From assembly GCA_947628535.1 (NCBI GenBank), contig CANRAF010000007.1, forward strand, positions 1 to 51,119: a stretch of DNA of 51,119 bases, read 5' to 3'. Below the pieces are notes generated by a model. It made no database searches. It was not told where the DNA came from and saw nothing but the letters and a program-made list of their open reading frames with translations. Numbering within the stretch: position 1 is the first letter of the stretch; each line of letters begins with the position of its first letter. This stretch comes from an uncultured Bacilli bacterium (GTDB taxonomy: Bacteria > Bacillota_I > Bacilli_A > RF39 > UBA660). This document shows positions 36,641-46,242 of the stretch, in pieces. A program made the position numbers and the translations under genes.

Positions 36641-39110
36641 TTTTTCTCCTCTTTTCTAAAACTATTACTAAGGCAAAAAGTATAATTCCTAAAACAGAAA
36701 CTTTTTTTCCTATATTAAGTAGTGGTGCTTCGTATTTAATAGTTATATCGTGATATCCTTTTTCTATTTTGAAACCTATAAACGACGTATTTACTATTTC
36801 ATACTCCACTTTTTTTCCATCAACATATATATTATAACCCTCATCATAAGGAATGGAAAGAGTAAAATAACCATTTTCTCTTGCATTTACTTCTCCTGCT
36901 ATAATATCACCTTTTGTTTTTTTCTTATTAATTATAAATTCATCATGACCATTCTTAATATTTTTTACTAAATTATAGTCAAGGGCATAAACCTTGATAT
37001 TAGAAATAATATACTTACCTTTAGAAATTTCAATATCTAAAGTATCAGTATTTGATAGCATATACCCAAAATCATAATTTTCGTTATGATATTTCCAGCT
37101 TTTACATGTGAGTTTATTGATAGAATCATTTATTCTTATATAAGTATCCCCATCTTTACAATCTTGAGAATATTTCATTTCAAAATTTATAATTAATATT
37201 TTATCTTTAAACTCATCATTAAGTTTTAATTTATAAGTTTTATCATCGTTTAATTCAAAACTATAGCTATCTTTAAAATTATATATTTCTTTAGTAACAT
37301 CTTTTAAATTAGTTTTATAACTTGAAGATGGTGCATCCTTTAAAATAGTATAATTAAGTAAAGCTTCTACATTATAAGGATACTTTAAGTTATTAAACTC
37401 TTTTTCACTCATGAAATTATAATTTACGTATCCTAGGGAAAAGACATCTTTATTTTCGTAACTTTTAACGTTTTTACTTTCATTTACTTTTTCATAACCA
37501 ATTGGAGCATTATCATTTGATATATAATATCTATTTGCAAAATAGATGTTAAATAAAGGATTAGAAACATCACTAAAAATAGACTCGTTTCTATTAGGAT
37601 TTTCTGTATTAAAAGTATTCCAATAAAAGTTTTTGTAATATTTATTAGTAAGTGATGAGTACATTGTTGTTTTATACATATTTATATTCCTTATATTATT
37701 TGCATTATAGGAAAGATTTGTGTTATCTACTGTTCTATATAATGAAGTGTTTTCCTTATTTATTTTTGAGGTTATATAATCTATTTCTTTATCGTACTGA
37801 TTAGTTAAAATATCTTTTTCTGTAAGTTTATCATAAGTATTTACTCCAAGAGAAATAGAAAAACTAATAATTGCTAAAGTTATAACAAGAGGCATTATTT
37901 TTTTCTTTTTAAAATAGAAAGCTAAAAATCCTAAAGTTATTAAAGAGTCAATAATATATAAATATCTATATTTATAAAAAATACATCCAAGAACACTTAC
38001 AATTACAAATGTAATAACTACTTTTTTTAAAACTTTTTTATTCTTAGGTAAAGTATTTAACATATAACCTACGAGTAATAAAGCAAGCGGAATAAAAGGA
38101 ATAAAGACTTTTCCATTTAAATACATAAATCCATTTAAAATATAATTAAAAATTGGAAATGTTATGATTAATGCAAATATTATTCCTAAAAAGCGAATGT
38201 TTTTTTTCTTTGAAAAAATGCTATAAATTACTGAGAAAATAAATACTGCTGTAAGGCCAAGAGAATAACTGCTATATAAAATATTTGAAAAATTAATATT
38301 TGGAATTAATAACTCTAAAAATGAGATGGGATCTTTTACTTCAAAACGACTGTTTAAAATAGCTTTAAAAGTTGGAAGTAATAATACTCCTGCTATCAAT
38401 ATAGGAATTATAAAACGACTTATTAACTTAATACTTTCTTTAAAAAATACCCCTATTTTGATTTTTTTCTTATCAAGCATTAGAAATAATCCATACAAAA
38501 ATACTGTAATAAGTGCTGGAATGCTAAAGAAATAACTAGTAGTTATAATTAATAAAAGACTAATTATTAAAAGAGCAGATTTTTTATCATTTAAATATCT
38601 TTCTACTCCAAAAAGTGCAAGTAATAAAAATGGCATATAATTTATAAACATAATATGTCTATGACTATGAAGAATTAGAGGAGTTGCCATGATAAATAAA
38701 AAGCTTGTAATAAATCTTATTTTTTTATCAGTAAAGTGATTTGATATAAATAAGTAAAATAAAATAGAACTTATTACTAAACTTATAATTATAGTGGTTT
38801 TTAAAAATACTTCTATATTTAGAAATGGTAGAAAGTAAGACAGCATTATTATTGGATTAAAAAGTCCATAATAAGAAAAGTTAAATATGTTTTGTCCCAT
38901 TCCTAAGTTAAAAGCAAAAGATGGGAAGAAGTTTTTTGTATCGTAAAAAAGTTCTCTAAAATACTCAGGAATTAGATAATGTTGTTTAGAAAAATCTATT
39001 TCTGATCCATAAATATAATTACCGTTTTTTAAAACGATAAAAAATATTACAAAAAAAGAAGCAATAATAAGAAGAATGTTTAAGAAATCTGTTTTACTGT
39101 ATTTTTTCAT
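36606..39110 (-). CDS. YfhO-family membrane glycosyltransferase
   Basis: 834 aa from the ATG at 39110 (GGAAGTG upstream). The first ~430 residues contain about 12 hydrophobic helices of a GT-C type; residues about 430-800 form an extracytoplasmic domain, and a last helix is followed by a basic tail (KRRKNEK). Family-typical: GSEIDFSKQH loop after helix 1, and C-terminal YDEGYNIYVDGK and YHDITIKYE. Bacterial YfhO moves sugar from a lipid carrier to lipoteichoic acid. First gene of an overlapping three-gene operon with GT2 and GtrA. Confidence 0.9.
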   Translation of the reverse strand: MKKYSKTDFLNILLIIASFFVIFFIVLKNGNYIYGSEIDFSKQHYLIPEYFRELFYDTKNFFPSFAFNLGMGQNIFNFSYYGLFNPIIMLSYFLPFLNIEVFLKTTIIISLVISSILFYLFISNHFTDKKIRFITSFLFIMATPLILHSHRHIMFINYMPFLLLALFGVERYLNDKKSALLIISLLLIITTSYFFSIPALITVFLYGLFLMLDKKKIKIGVFFKESIKLISRFIIPILIAGVLLLPTFKAILNSRFEVKDPISFLELLIPNINFSNILYSSYSLGLTAVFIFSVIYSIFSKKKNIRFLGIIFALIITFPIFNYILNGFMYLNGKVFIPFIPLALLLVGYMLNTLPKNKKVLKKVVITFVIVSVLGCIFYKYRYLYIIDSLITLGFLAFYFKKKKIMPLVITLAIISFSISLGVNTYDKLTEKDILTNQYDKEIDYITSKINKENTSLYRTVDNTNLSYNANNIRNINMYKTTMYSSLTNKYYKNFYWNTFNTENPNRNESIFSDVSNPLFNIYFANRYYISNDNAPIGYEKVNESKNVKSYENKDVFSLGYVNYNFMSEKEFNNLKYPYNVEALLNYTILKDAPSSSYKTNLKDVTKEIYNFKDSYSFELNDDKTYKLKLNDEFKDKILIINFEMKYSQDCKDGDTYIRINDSINKLTCKSWKYHNENYDFGYMLSNTDTLDIEISKGKYIISNIKVYALDYNLVKNIKNGHDEFIINKKKTKGDIIAGEVNARENGYFTLSIPYDEGYNIYVDGKKVEYEIVNTSFIGFKIEKGYHDITIKYEAPLLNIGKKVSVLGIILFALVIVLEKRRKNEKNINDSTML

Positions 39111-39198
39111 ATTATCACTTCCCAAAATAGTCTTATCATAATATTACTATGTTTAAAAACCTTTGTCAAACACATTAATTTTAAGTACTTTACTTAAT

Positions 39199-39969
39199 TT
39201 AAAGCTGTTTCCTAACTCTTTGAAGAGCATTTTTTTCAAGACGAGATATTTGAGCTTGACTTATTCCTATTTCTTCTGCTATTTCCATTTGGGTTTTACC
39301 TATAACAAATCTTTGATCTAAAATAAACTGTTCTCTTTCATTTAAATTAGATATAGCTTTATCAACCGCAAGACGAATATCTAAATCTTGTTTAGAATCT
39401 TTATCTTCAACTTGATCGAATAAATAAATAGTATCTCCTCCATCATTATAAATTGGTTCAAAAAGGCTTACTGGAGGTTTTAAAGCTTCTAAGGCCTGAA
39501 CTATGTCTTTTTCTTCGATATCAAGTTCTTTAGCAAGTTCAGCATTAGTAGGTTCAATTCCATTTTTTACTACTAATTCATCTTTTAGTTTTAATACTTT
39601 GTAAGCAACATCTTTAATACTTCTACTTATCCTAATGCTTGAGTTATCTCTTATATATCTTCTTACTTCTCCGAGAACCATAGGAACACAATAAGTTGAA
39701 AATTTTACTCCATATGAAAGATCAAAATTATCAATTGCTTTTAAAAGTCCTATACACCCCACTTGAAATAAATCATCCATATTCTCATCTTTTTTATTAA
39801 ATCTTTTTAAAATTGATAAAACAAGTTTTAAGTTACCATTAACAAGTTGTTCTCTTGCACTTGTATCTCCCTCATTTAATTTTTTAAATAGTTCTTCCAT
39901 TTCTTCACTACTAAGAACATTTATTTCACTTGTATTTACTCCAGTTATTTCTACTTTATGTTTGGCCAT
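39199..39969 (-). CDS. sigG: sporulation sigma factor SigG
   Basis: Forespore late sigma factor. The N terminus KVEITGVNTSEINVLSSEEM is the SigG-specific tag (SigF lacks it). Regions 2 (DLFQVGCIGLLKAIDNFDLS and FSTYCVPMVLGEVRRYIRD), 3 and 4 (LNEREQFILDQRF, KTQMEIAEEIGISQAQISRLE) are intact, 256 aa. AAGGAG precedes ATG but is buried in a strong hairpin. It lies downstream of rsmI, not after spoIIGA-sigE as in Bacillus. The gene strongly suggests an endospore programme in this organism or its recent ancestor. Confidence 0.93.
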   Translation of the reverse strand: MAKHKVEITGVNTSEINVLSSEEMEELFKKLNEGDTSAREQLVNGNLKLVLSILKRFNKKDENMDDLFQVGCIGLLKAIDNFDLSYGVKFSTYCVPMVLGEVRRYIRDNSSIRISRSIKDVAYKVLKLKDELVVKNGIEPTNAELAKELDIEEKDIVQALEALKPPVSLFEPIYNDGGDTIYLFDQVEDKDSKQDLDIRLAVDKAISNLNEREQFILDQRFVIGKTQMEIAEEIGISQAQISRLEKNALQRVRKQL

Positions 39970-39971
39970 AT

Positions 39972-40013
39972 AAAAACTCCTTTCATATCTATAGTGATAT
40001 CAAAAGAGTTTTT
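39972..40013 (-). promoter_or_regulatory. hairpin sequestering the sigG ribosome-binding site
   Basis: The leader folds as an 18-position stem (17 pairs including one G-U, one mismatch) with loop ACTATA: AAAAACTCTTTT and GATATC pair with GATAT and GAAAGGAGTTTTT. The Shine-Dalgarno AAGGAG is fully inside the stem, three bases before the start codon region. A similar inhibitory leader stem has been reported for B. subtilis sigG. It could also serve as a weak terminator of mutS-rsmI (five Us). Confidence 0.75.
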
Positions 40014-40033
40014 TTATTCATTTTTAAATTAAT

Positions 40034-40885
40034 TTAAAATTTAATATTTTTCAAATTTAAACTGGCATTATATATATCTTTTTTTGATAATGAATCTTCT
40101 TTTTCGTTTAAACTGTTAATAGCATCTTTTAAAGTAAGACTCTTCTTTATCATTTCATCTATTAAAAGAGCTTCGATAGAAATAGGTTCTTTATCTTTTT
40201 TATTTTCTTTTGCTCTTTCAATTACAAAGGTATATTCTCCGAGATTTGATTTATCATCTTCTTTTATTTTTTCAATTACTTCATTAATAGTTCCGTAATA
40301 GTTTTTTTCATGAAATTTAGTAAGTTCTCGTGATACACTTATTTTAGAGTTTTCAATATTTTGATTTAAATATTCAAGGGTTTTTAAGATTCTTTTTGGA
40401 GATTCATAAAATACATAAGTTTTAACATTACTTTGGTTAATTTCTTTTAAAATATCTTTTTTTGTTTTCTCATCTCTAGGAAAGAATCCATAAAAAGTAA
40501 AATTCGTAGTATCAAGACCACTTATAGAAAGGGCTGTTATTAAAGCAGAAATACCTCCGACTGCAAGGACAGGTATTTTTTCTTCTTTAACTTTTTTGAC
40601 AAGGATACTCCCGGGATCTGAAATACAAGGAGTTCCTGCATCTGATATTAAAGCAATATTTTTTCCATCTTTAAGATCTTTTATAATTCCATCTACTTTT
40701 TCGCTTTCATTAAATTTATGATAAGATACTAATTTTTTCTTTATTCCAAAGTGATTTAAAAATTTCATACTAACTCTGGTATCTTCACATAAAATTAAAT
40801 CAACATTTTCTAGAGTTTCTATAGCCCTTTTAGTAAAATCGTTTAAATTACCTATTGGAGTTGCAACAACAAATAAATTTCCCAT
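40034..40885 (-). CDS. rsmI: 16S rRNA 2'-O-ribose C1402 methyltransferase RsmI
   Basis: SAM-dependent methylase of the tetrapyrrole-methylase fold. Seen: FVVATPIGNLNDFTKRA, CEDTRVS, SDAGTPCISDPG and FYGFFPR, all family signatures. 283 aa, GGAG site before ATG, 11 bases after mutS. Followed by sigG. Confidence 0.95.
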   Translation of the reverse strand: MGNLFVVATPIGNLNDFTKRAIETLENVDLILCEDTRVSMKFLNHFGIKKKLVSYHKFNESEKVDGIIKDLKDGKNIALISDAGTPCISDPGSILVKKVKEEKIPVLAVGGISALITALSISGLDTTNFTFYGFFPRDEKTKKDILKEINQSNVKTYVFYESPKRILKTLEYLNQNIENSKISVSRELTKFHEKNYYGTINEVIEKIKEDDKSNLGEYTFVIERAKENKKDKEPISIEALLIDEMIKKSLTLKDAINSLNEKEDSLSKKDIYNASLNLKNIKF

Positions 40886-40896
40886 TTAATCACTCC

Positions 40897-43452
40897 TTAA
40901 CTATTACTTTGATTTTTTTCTTTTTCATCTATTTCTTTTTTTAATTTATCAAGAACATTTAAGGCTTCTATTGGTGTTAGTTCTAAAGGATTTATCTCTT
41001 TTATTTTCTTTTCAATTAAGTTTTCTTCTTTTCTTTCAAAATCTAAAAATAAACTAGTTTGAGTAAAGGCTGTTTTTTTCTCTTCTTTGTTTTCATAAAC
41101 ATTTAAAATTTCTCTAGCTCTTTTAATTATTGAAGATGGAAGATTTACAAGAGAAGCTACATGAATTCCATAACTTTTGTCAACTGCTCCAGGTTTTACT
41201 TTATGAAGGAAGATGATACTGTCATTTTCTTCTTTAGCACTAACATGGACATTTTTTAAATTTCTTAGATTGTCTTCTAAAGATGTAAGTTCATGGTAGT
41301 GAGTTGAGAAAAGGGTTTTGGCTCCAACGTTATCGTGAATATACTCAAGGATAGCTTGTGCAAGGCTCATACCATCATAAGTTGCTGTTCCTCTTCCTAA
41401 TTCATCAAATAAAATTAAACTATTTTTAGTGGCATTAGAAACAGCATTATTAGCTTCTTTCATTTCAACCATAAATGTACTTTCACCGCTTACTAAGTCA
41501 TCACTTGCACCAATTCTTGTAAATATTTGATCAAATATTGGAAGAGTTGCTTTTTTACATGGAACAAACGATCCTATTTGATTTAAAATAACAATAATTG
41601 CCAGCATTCTCATATAAGTTGATTTACCACTCATATTTGGTCCTGTTATTAATAAAATATTAGTTTTTTCATCCATAATAACATCGTTTGGTACATACTC
41701 TTTTTTAGAGACAACTTCAACTACAGGATGTCTTCCATCTTTTATATATACGCTATTAGAATCTGTTATTTCTGGTTTAGAGAAACCATTTGTTTCTGCA
41801 ACAACAGTAAGGGAAAGTATTACATCAAGTTCACTTAAAATACTAGATATTTCTTGAATTTTTGGAATATATTTTTTGACTTCATCTTTAACTTTTAAAA
41901 ATAATTCATATTCAAGAGAAGTTATTTTCTCTTCAGCATTTAAAATAAGATCTTCTTTTTCTTTTAAAGCAGGAGTTATAAATCTTTCACTATTAGCAAG
42001 GGTTTGTTTTCTTTCATAACCAAATTCTTCTTTAACTAAATTAGCACTACCTTTACTAATTTCAATATAATATCCAAAGACACGATTGTAACCTACTCTA
42101 AGATTTTTAATACCTGTTCTTTTTCTTTCTTCTTTTTCAAGATTTAAAATAAAATCTTTCCCGCCACTTGATAAATCTCTTAAATCATCAAGTTCTTGGC
42201 TATAACCCTCTTTTATGATGCCTCCCTCTTTAATAGTAATTGGAGCATCTTCTTTTATTGATGATTCTATTAAATTATAAAGTTCATCTAATGAATCAAA
42301 AGTTCTATCATATTTTATGTTTTCTAAAATCTTTTTAATATCTGGGAGAACTCTTAATGAACTTTTTAATTGTATTAAATCTCTAGCATTAACATTACCA
42401 TAGGTAATTCTTCCCGAAAGTCTTTCTAAGTCGTATACATTATTTAAAAGTTCGCGTAATTCTTCTTTGTAGATAAACTCTACTAAAAAAGTAGAAATTA
42501 AATTTTGTCTTCTTAAGATCTCTCTTTTATCTACTAAAGGGTTTTCAATATAATGTTTTAAAGTTCTTGAGCCCATAGCAGTTTTTGTTTTATCTAAAAA
42601 CCAAAGAAGTGAGTAAGTTCTCTCTTTTAATCTTAATGTTTCAGTAAGCTCTAGATTTCTTTTAGTGTGAATATCTAAATGAAGAGTACTTGCTTTTTTA
42701 ATAATACTTGCTTTTTTAAAATGAGATAAATCTCCTTTTTTAGCATCTTCAATGTAGTATAAAAGATGTTTTATAGATGTATTAAGTCTAATATCAGATA
42801 TATCTTTATAGATATAATCATAATTTTCAGATAAAGCACTACTAATAGTTACAAGAATGTTATAATTTTCTCTTAATGAATCTATTATTTCTCTATCTAT
42901 TTTAGAATTTACAATTACTTCTTTTAATTCAAGTCTTAAAACTTCATCTATTAATTTTTCTTTACTATAGTCAATAAGTTCAGCATTAAATACTCCTGTT
43001 GAAACGTCAGCATAACTAAGAGCATAGCAATGTTCAAAATCATAAATACTGCCAATATAGTTATTAGTTTTTTCATCTAAAGATGAGCCTTCCATTAAAG
43101 TACCCTTTGTAACAACTTGGGTAACACCGCGCTCAACTACACCTTTTTTATCAGGTGGTGTAAGTTGTTCACAAATTGCTACTTTATAACCTTTATCTAC
43201 AAGTTTTTGAAGATAACTTTCATAAGCATGAAATGGAATTCCGCACATAGGAACTTTTTCTCCAAGCCCACTGTTTCTTCCTGTTAAAGCTATTTCAAGT
43301 TCTTTTGCAGCAGTATAAGCATCTTCAAAAAACATTTCATAAAAATCTCCAAGTCTATAAAAGATAATTGTATCTTCATATTTATCTTTTATTTCCATAT
43401 ATTGTTTCATCATTGGAGATAATTTACTTCTATCAACGTCACTTCTTTTCAT
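40897..43452 (-). CDS. mutS: DNA mismatch repair protein MutS
   Basis: Recognises mismatches and starts repair. Seen: N-terminal mismatch-binding domain with FYRLGDFYEMF, lever/clamp domains, Walker A TGPNMSGKST, LFDELGRGTATYDG (Walker B/signature) and STHYHELT. 851 aa, typical. Ribosome site is weak (GGTG), TATAAT lies shortly upstream on the minus strand. mutL is not adjacent in this window. Confidence 0.97.
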   Translation of the reverse strand: MKRSDVDRSKLSPMMKQYMEIKDKYEDTIIFYRLGDFYEMFFEDAYTAAKELEIALTGRNSGLGEKVPMCGIPFHAYESYLQKLVDKGYKVAICEQLTPPDKKGVVERGVTQVVTKGTLMEGSSLDEKTNNYIGSIYDFEHCYALSYADVSTGVFNAELIDYSKEKLIDEVLRLELKEVIVNSKIDREIIDSLRENYNILVTISSALSENYDYIYKDISDIRLNTSIKHLLYYIEDAKKGDLSHFKKASIIKKASTLHLDIHTKRNLELTETLRLKERTYSLLWFLDKTKTAMGSRTLKHYIENPLVDKREILRRQNLISTFLVEFIYKEELRELLNNVYDLERLSGRITYGNVNARDLIQLKSSLRVLPDIKKILENIKYDRTFDSLDELYNLIESSIKEDAPITIKEGGIIKEGYSQELDDLRDLSSGGKDFILNLEKEERKRTGIKNLRVGYNRVFGYYIEISKGSANLVKEEFGYERKQTLANSERFITPALKEKEDLILNAEEKITSLEYELFLKVKDEVKKYIPKIQEISSILSELDVILSLTVVAETNGFSKPEITDSNSVYIKDGRHPVVEVVSKKEYVPNDVIMDEKTNILLITGPNMSGKSTYMRMLAIIVILNQIGSFVPCKKATLPIFDQIFTRIGASDDLVSGESTFMVEMKEANNAVSNATKNSLILFDELGRGTATYDGMSLAQAILEYIHDNVGAKTLFSTHYHELTSLEDNLRNLKNVHVSAKEENDSIIFLHKVKPGAVDKSYGIHVASLVNLPSSIIKRAREILNVYENKEEKKTAFTQTSLFLDFERKEENLIEKKIKEINPLELTPIEALNVLDKLKKEIDEKEKNQSNS

Positions 43453-43637
43453 AATACAACACCATGTTTTATTATACTAAAAAAAACTAAATAAATCTAT
43501 TTATTTAAATAAAGTTTTAAGGAAAAATGTAGTAAAAATGTAACTATTCATGGGATTGTTTGTTATATGTTTTTTAGATAAAAAATTTGAAATTAATTTT
43601 TGTGAAATCTTTCACATTTTAATATTTAAATATAAAA

Positions 43638-43670
43638 ACAAAAAAGAAGTTAATAGTTAACTCCTTGTTA
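43638..43670 (-). terminator. terminator after the 257-aa exported protein gene
   Basis: Stem AAGAAGTTAA/TTAACTCCTT with loop TAG, one mismatch, followed by a T-rich tract on the minus strand. The remaining interval up to mutS (43453-43637) shows no further gene. Confidence 0.65.
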
Positions 43671-43700
43671 TAAAAATCTTTTAATTATTAATTTTTTAAT

Positions 43701-44474
43701 TTAACAATATGATGCTCCACCACCATACATGGTTCCTGTTTTTTCGATTATTTCACTATTTATTTTTTCACCATCAAAGGTAACTTCGTATTTTGCATTT
43801 GATTTTGAATCACAATCTTGACCCCAATATCTAACAGAATGGCCATCAAATTCTACATTTTCTATTTCATTAAGTATTTCCGCACAATCTTCATCTCTAC
43901 ATAAAGTTTGTGCTGCGTGTTTTAGATTTATAGAATCTCCTACTTTAGAATTTTCATTATAGAAATCCATATCATATCCTTTGCTTCCAGTCATAAAAAT
44001 TTCTGGTGTTACGATTGCAAAATATTTAGAGTCAATTATATAAATAAAGCCATCAAAATCATCAAGCTCAACACTATCTAATTGATCTACGTTCCCAGCA
44101 CTTATTGTGTCAATTAAATTGTTATCAAGATATACTTCAAAACTAAATTTAGTGTATCCTTCTCCTTCTTCTTCATTCTTTTTAACTAACTTAATTTTTA
44201 TATCATGGTTTTTTCCATTAAATGCAACTTTAAGTTGTTTAGATAAATCATCCTTGTTAAATTCTACTTCTTTTAAATCAAAGATATTGCCTTCTACTAA
44301 TTCTTCGGTTTTTGGAGTTTCTTGATTTGTAGAAGCGTCTACTTGTTTCGCTTCATTATTTTCCCTATACAAATCATAACCAATATAACCGAGTGCTGCT
44401 AAAAGCAATATTGCTAAAACTACAGCCAAAACTATTAATCCTTTATTACTTTTCTTATCATTAATTTCTTCCAT
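43701..44474 (-). CDS. unknown membrane-anchored extracytoplasmic protein, 257 aa
   Basis: Residues about 13-33 form one hydrophobic helix, with the body outside after a Thr/Glu-rich linker. The remainder is strand-rich, with four cysteines (LCRDEDC, GQDCDS and the C-terminal SYC) that could form two disulfides. No domain recognised. Flanked by its own terminator; no obvious operon partner. Confidence 0.65.
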   Translation of the reverse strand: MEEINDKKSNKGLIVLAVVLAILLLAALGYIGYDLYRENNEAKQVDASTNQETPKTEELVEGNIFDLKEVEFNKDDLSKQLKVAFNGKNHDIKIKLVKKNEEEGEGYTKFSFEVYLDNNLIDTISAGNVDQLDSVELDDFDGFIYIIDSKYFAIVTPEIFMTGSKGYDMDFYNENSKVGDSINLKHAAQTLCRDEDCAEILNEIENVEFDGHSVRYWGQDCDSKSNAKYEVTFDGEKINSEIIEKTGTMYGGGASYC

Positions 44475-44654
44475 TTATTTATTCCTCCTATTATCATAAT
44501 TATATATTTATACTAAAAAATTTGTCAATATTTATTAAATGAAAAACCCACAATATTTTTATATTTTTTAAACAAGTATTAACATTTAAAATGACTATAG
44601 AAAATCGCAATAATATATATTATTTTTCTTTTTCAACTTAATTTATTTTTAAAG

Positions 44655-44690
44655 CCACAAAAAAGAAACCATTTATTTATGATTTCTTAT
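44655..44690 (-). terminator. serS terminator
   Basis: Stem AAGAAACCAT/ATGATTTCTT (one mismatch), loop TTATTT, T run on the minus strand, directly after the serS stop. Confidence 0.75.
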
Positions 44691-44694
44691 TATT

Positions 44695-45981
44695 TTATTT
44701 ACAAGGTTTTATTGTTTCTTTACCACCCATATATGGTCTTAGTGCTTCAGGAATAGTTATACTTCCATCTTTATTATAGTTGTTTTCTAAAAGTGCTATT
44801 AATGCTCTTGTAGATGCTAAAACGGTGTTGTTTAATGTATGAGGATAGTAATTACCTTTTTCTCCTTTTATTCTAATTCCTAATCTTCTTGCCTGTGCAT
44901 CTCCTAAAGTTGAACAACTTCCAACTTCGAAATATTTCTTTTGCCTTGGACTCCATGCTTCTACATCACAAGATTTAACTTTTAAATCTGCTAAATCGCC
45001 TGAACAACATTCAAGTGTTCTAACAGGTATGTTTAAATTTCTAAATATATCTACTGTATAAGACCACATTTTATCATACCATTTCATACTATCATCTGGA
45101 TTACATATTACAATCATTTCCTGTTTTTCAAATTGATGGACTCTATAAATTCCACGTTCTTCAATTCCATGGGCTCCTACTTCTTTTCTAAAACATGGAG
45201 AATATGAAGTCATTGTTATAGGAAGAGTATTTTGTTTTATAATTTGATCTTTAAATTTACCTATCATAGAATGTTCGCTTGTCCCAATTAAATATAAATC
45301 TTCTCCCTCTATTTTATACATCATAGCATCCATTTCTGCAAATGACATAACTCCAGTTACAACATCACTTCTTATCATAAATGGTGGAATACAATATATA
45401 AAACCTTTATCTATCATATAATCTCTAGCATAATTAAGCATTGCTGTAACCAGTCTTGCAGCATCACCCATTAAATAATAGAAACCATTTCCACTTGTTC
45501 TCCCACTTGACTCTTTATCAAGTCCATTTATACTTTCTAATATTTCTGCATGATAAGGTATTTCATAATCATATACTTTATTTTCTCCAAATTTTTCTAT
45601 TTCTACATTTTCACTATCATCTTTCCCAATTGGTACACTTGAATCAATTATATTAGGAATTTTCATCATTATTTCTTTTATTCTAATGTTTTTCTCTTCT
45701 TCCTCTTCTTCCATTTCTTTTAACGTGTCATTTATTTTAGATACTTCTTCCTTTATTTTATTTGCTTCATCTATTTGTTTATTTTTCATCAAAGTTCCTA
45801 TTTCTTCACTTTTATCTTTTCTTTCTTTTCTTAAATTATCACCATCTTGTTTTAGTTTTCTAACTCTTTCATCAAGAGTAAATACTTCATCTACAAGGGG
45901 AAGTTTTTCATCTTGAAATTTATTTTTAATATTTTCTTTTACAAAATCTTTATTTTCTCTTATTAGTTTAATATCTATCAT
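44695..45981 (-). CDS. serS: seryl-tRNA synthetase
   Basis: Class II synthetase. N-terminal tRNA-binding coiled coil (about 30-110, highly charged), then motif 2 PCFRKEVGAHG with RVHQFEKQEM, and motif 3 region NNTVLASTRALIALLENN. 428 aa, normal. GGAG site before ATG. Preceded by a Ser T-box. Confidence 0.97.
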   Translation of the reverse strand: MIDIKLIRENKDFVKENIKNKFQDEKLPLVDEVFTLDERVRKLKQDGDNLRKERKDKSEEIGTLMKNKQIDEANKIKEEVSKINDTLKEMEEEEEEKNIRIKEIMMKIPNIIDSSVPIGKDDSENVEIEKFGENKVYDYEIPYHAEILESINGLDKESSGRTSGNGFYYLMGDAARLVTAMLNYARDYMIDKGFIYCIPPFMIRSDVVTGVMSFAEMDAMMYKIEGEDLYLIGTSEHSMIGKFKDQIIKQNTLPITMTSYSPCFRKEVGAHGIEERGIYRVHQFEKQEMIVICNPDDSMKWYDKMWSYTVDIFRNLNIPVRTLECCSGDLADLKVKSCDVEAWSPRQKKYFEVGSCSTLGDAQARRLGIRIKGEKGNYYPHTLNNTVLASTRALIALLENNYNKDGSITIPEALRPYMGGKETIKPCK

Positions 45982-46010
45982 TTTTTATCTCTCCTTTATA
46001 ATTATAATAT

Positions 46011-46190
46011 AAAAAGAATGGTAAGGAGTCATAAGACGGTACCATCCTTTGTTTATCTTTCTTTAAATAACGGTAAGTGCCGGAAACTATTAATTTCTCA
46101 TCCGGAGTAGATTTCATAAATATTTATATTAGTTTACACCAACCACTAACTCTCTTTGATAAACTCATTTATTACTTATCTCCTTCATCG
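46011..46190 (-). promoter_or_regulatory. T-box riboswitch, serine specific, in the serS leader
   Basis: The minus strand contains AAAGGATGGTACCGTC (T-box), which can pair instead with TTACCATTC followed by TTTTT (terminator). Stem I region begins GATGAAGGAG. The Ser codon TCT at 46109-46111, in AAATCTACTCC, is the likely specifier; the same layout (codon, A, closing stem) is seen in the ileS leader. Confidence 0.92.
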
Positions 46191-46202
46191 ATTTACATTT
46201 AT

Positions 46203-46231
46203 ATTTTAACAAAATATTATTTTTTTGTAAA
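46203..46231 (-). promoter_or_regulatory. serS promoter
   Basis: On the minus strand TTTACA, 17 bases, TAAAAT with upstream TG (extended -10), just before Stem I. Confidence 0.6.
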
Positions 46232-46242
46232 CATTTTTGTAC

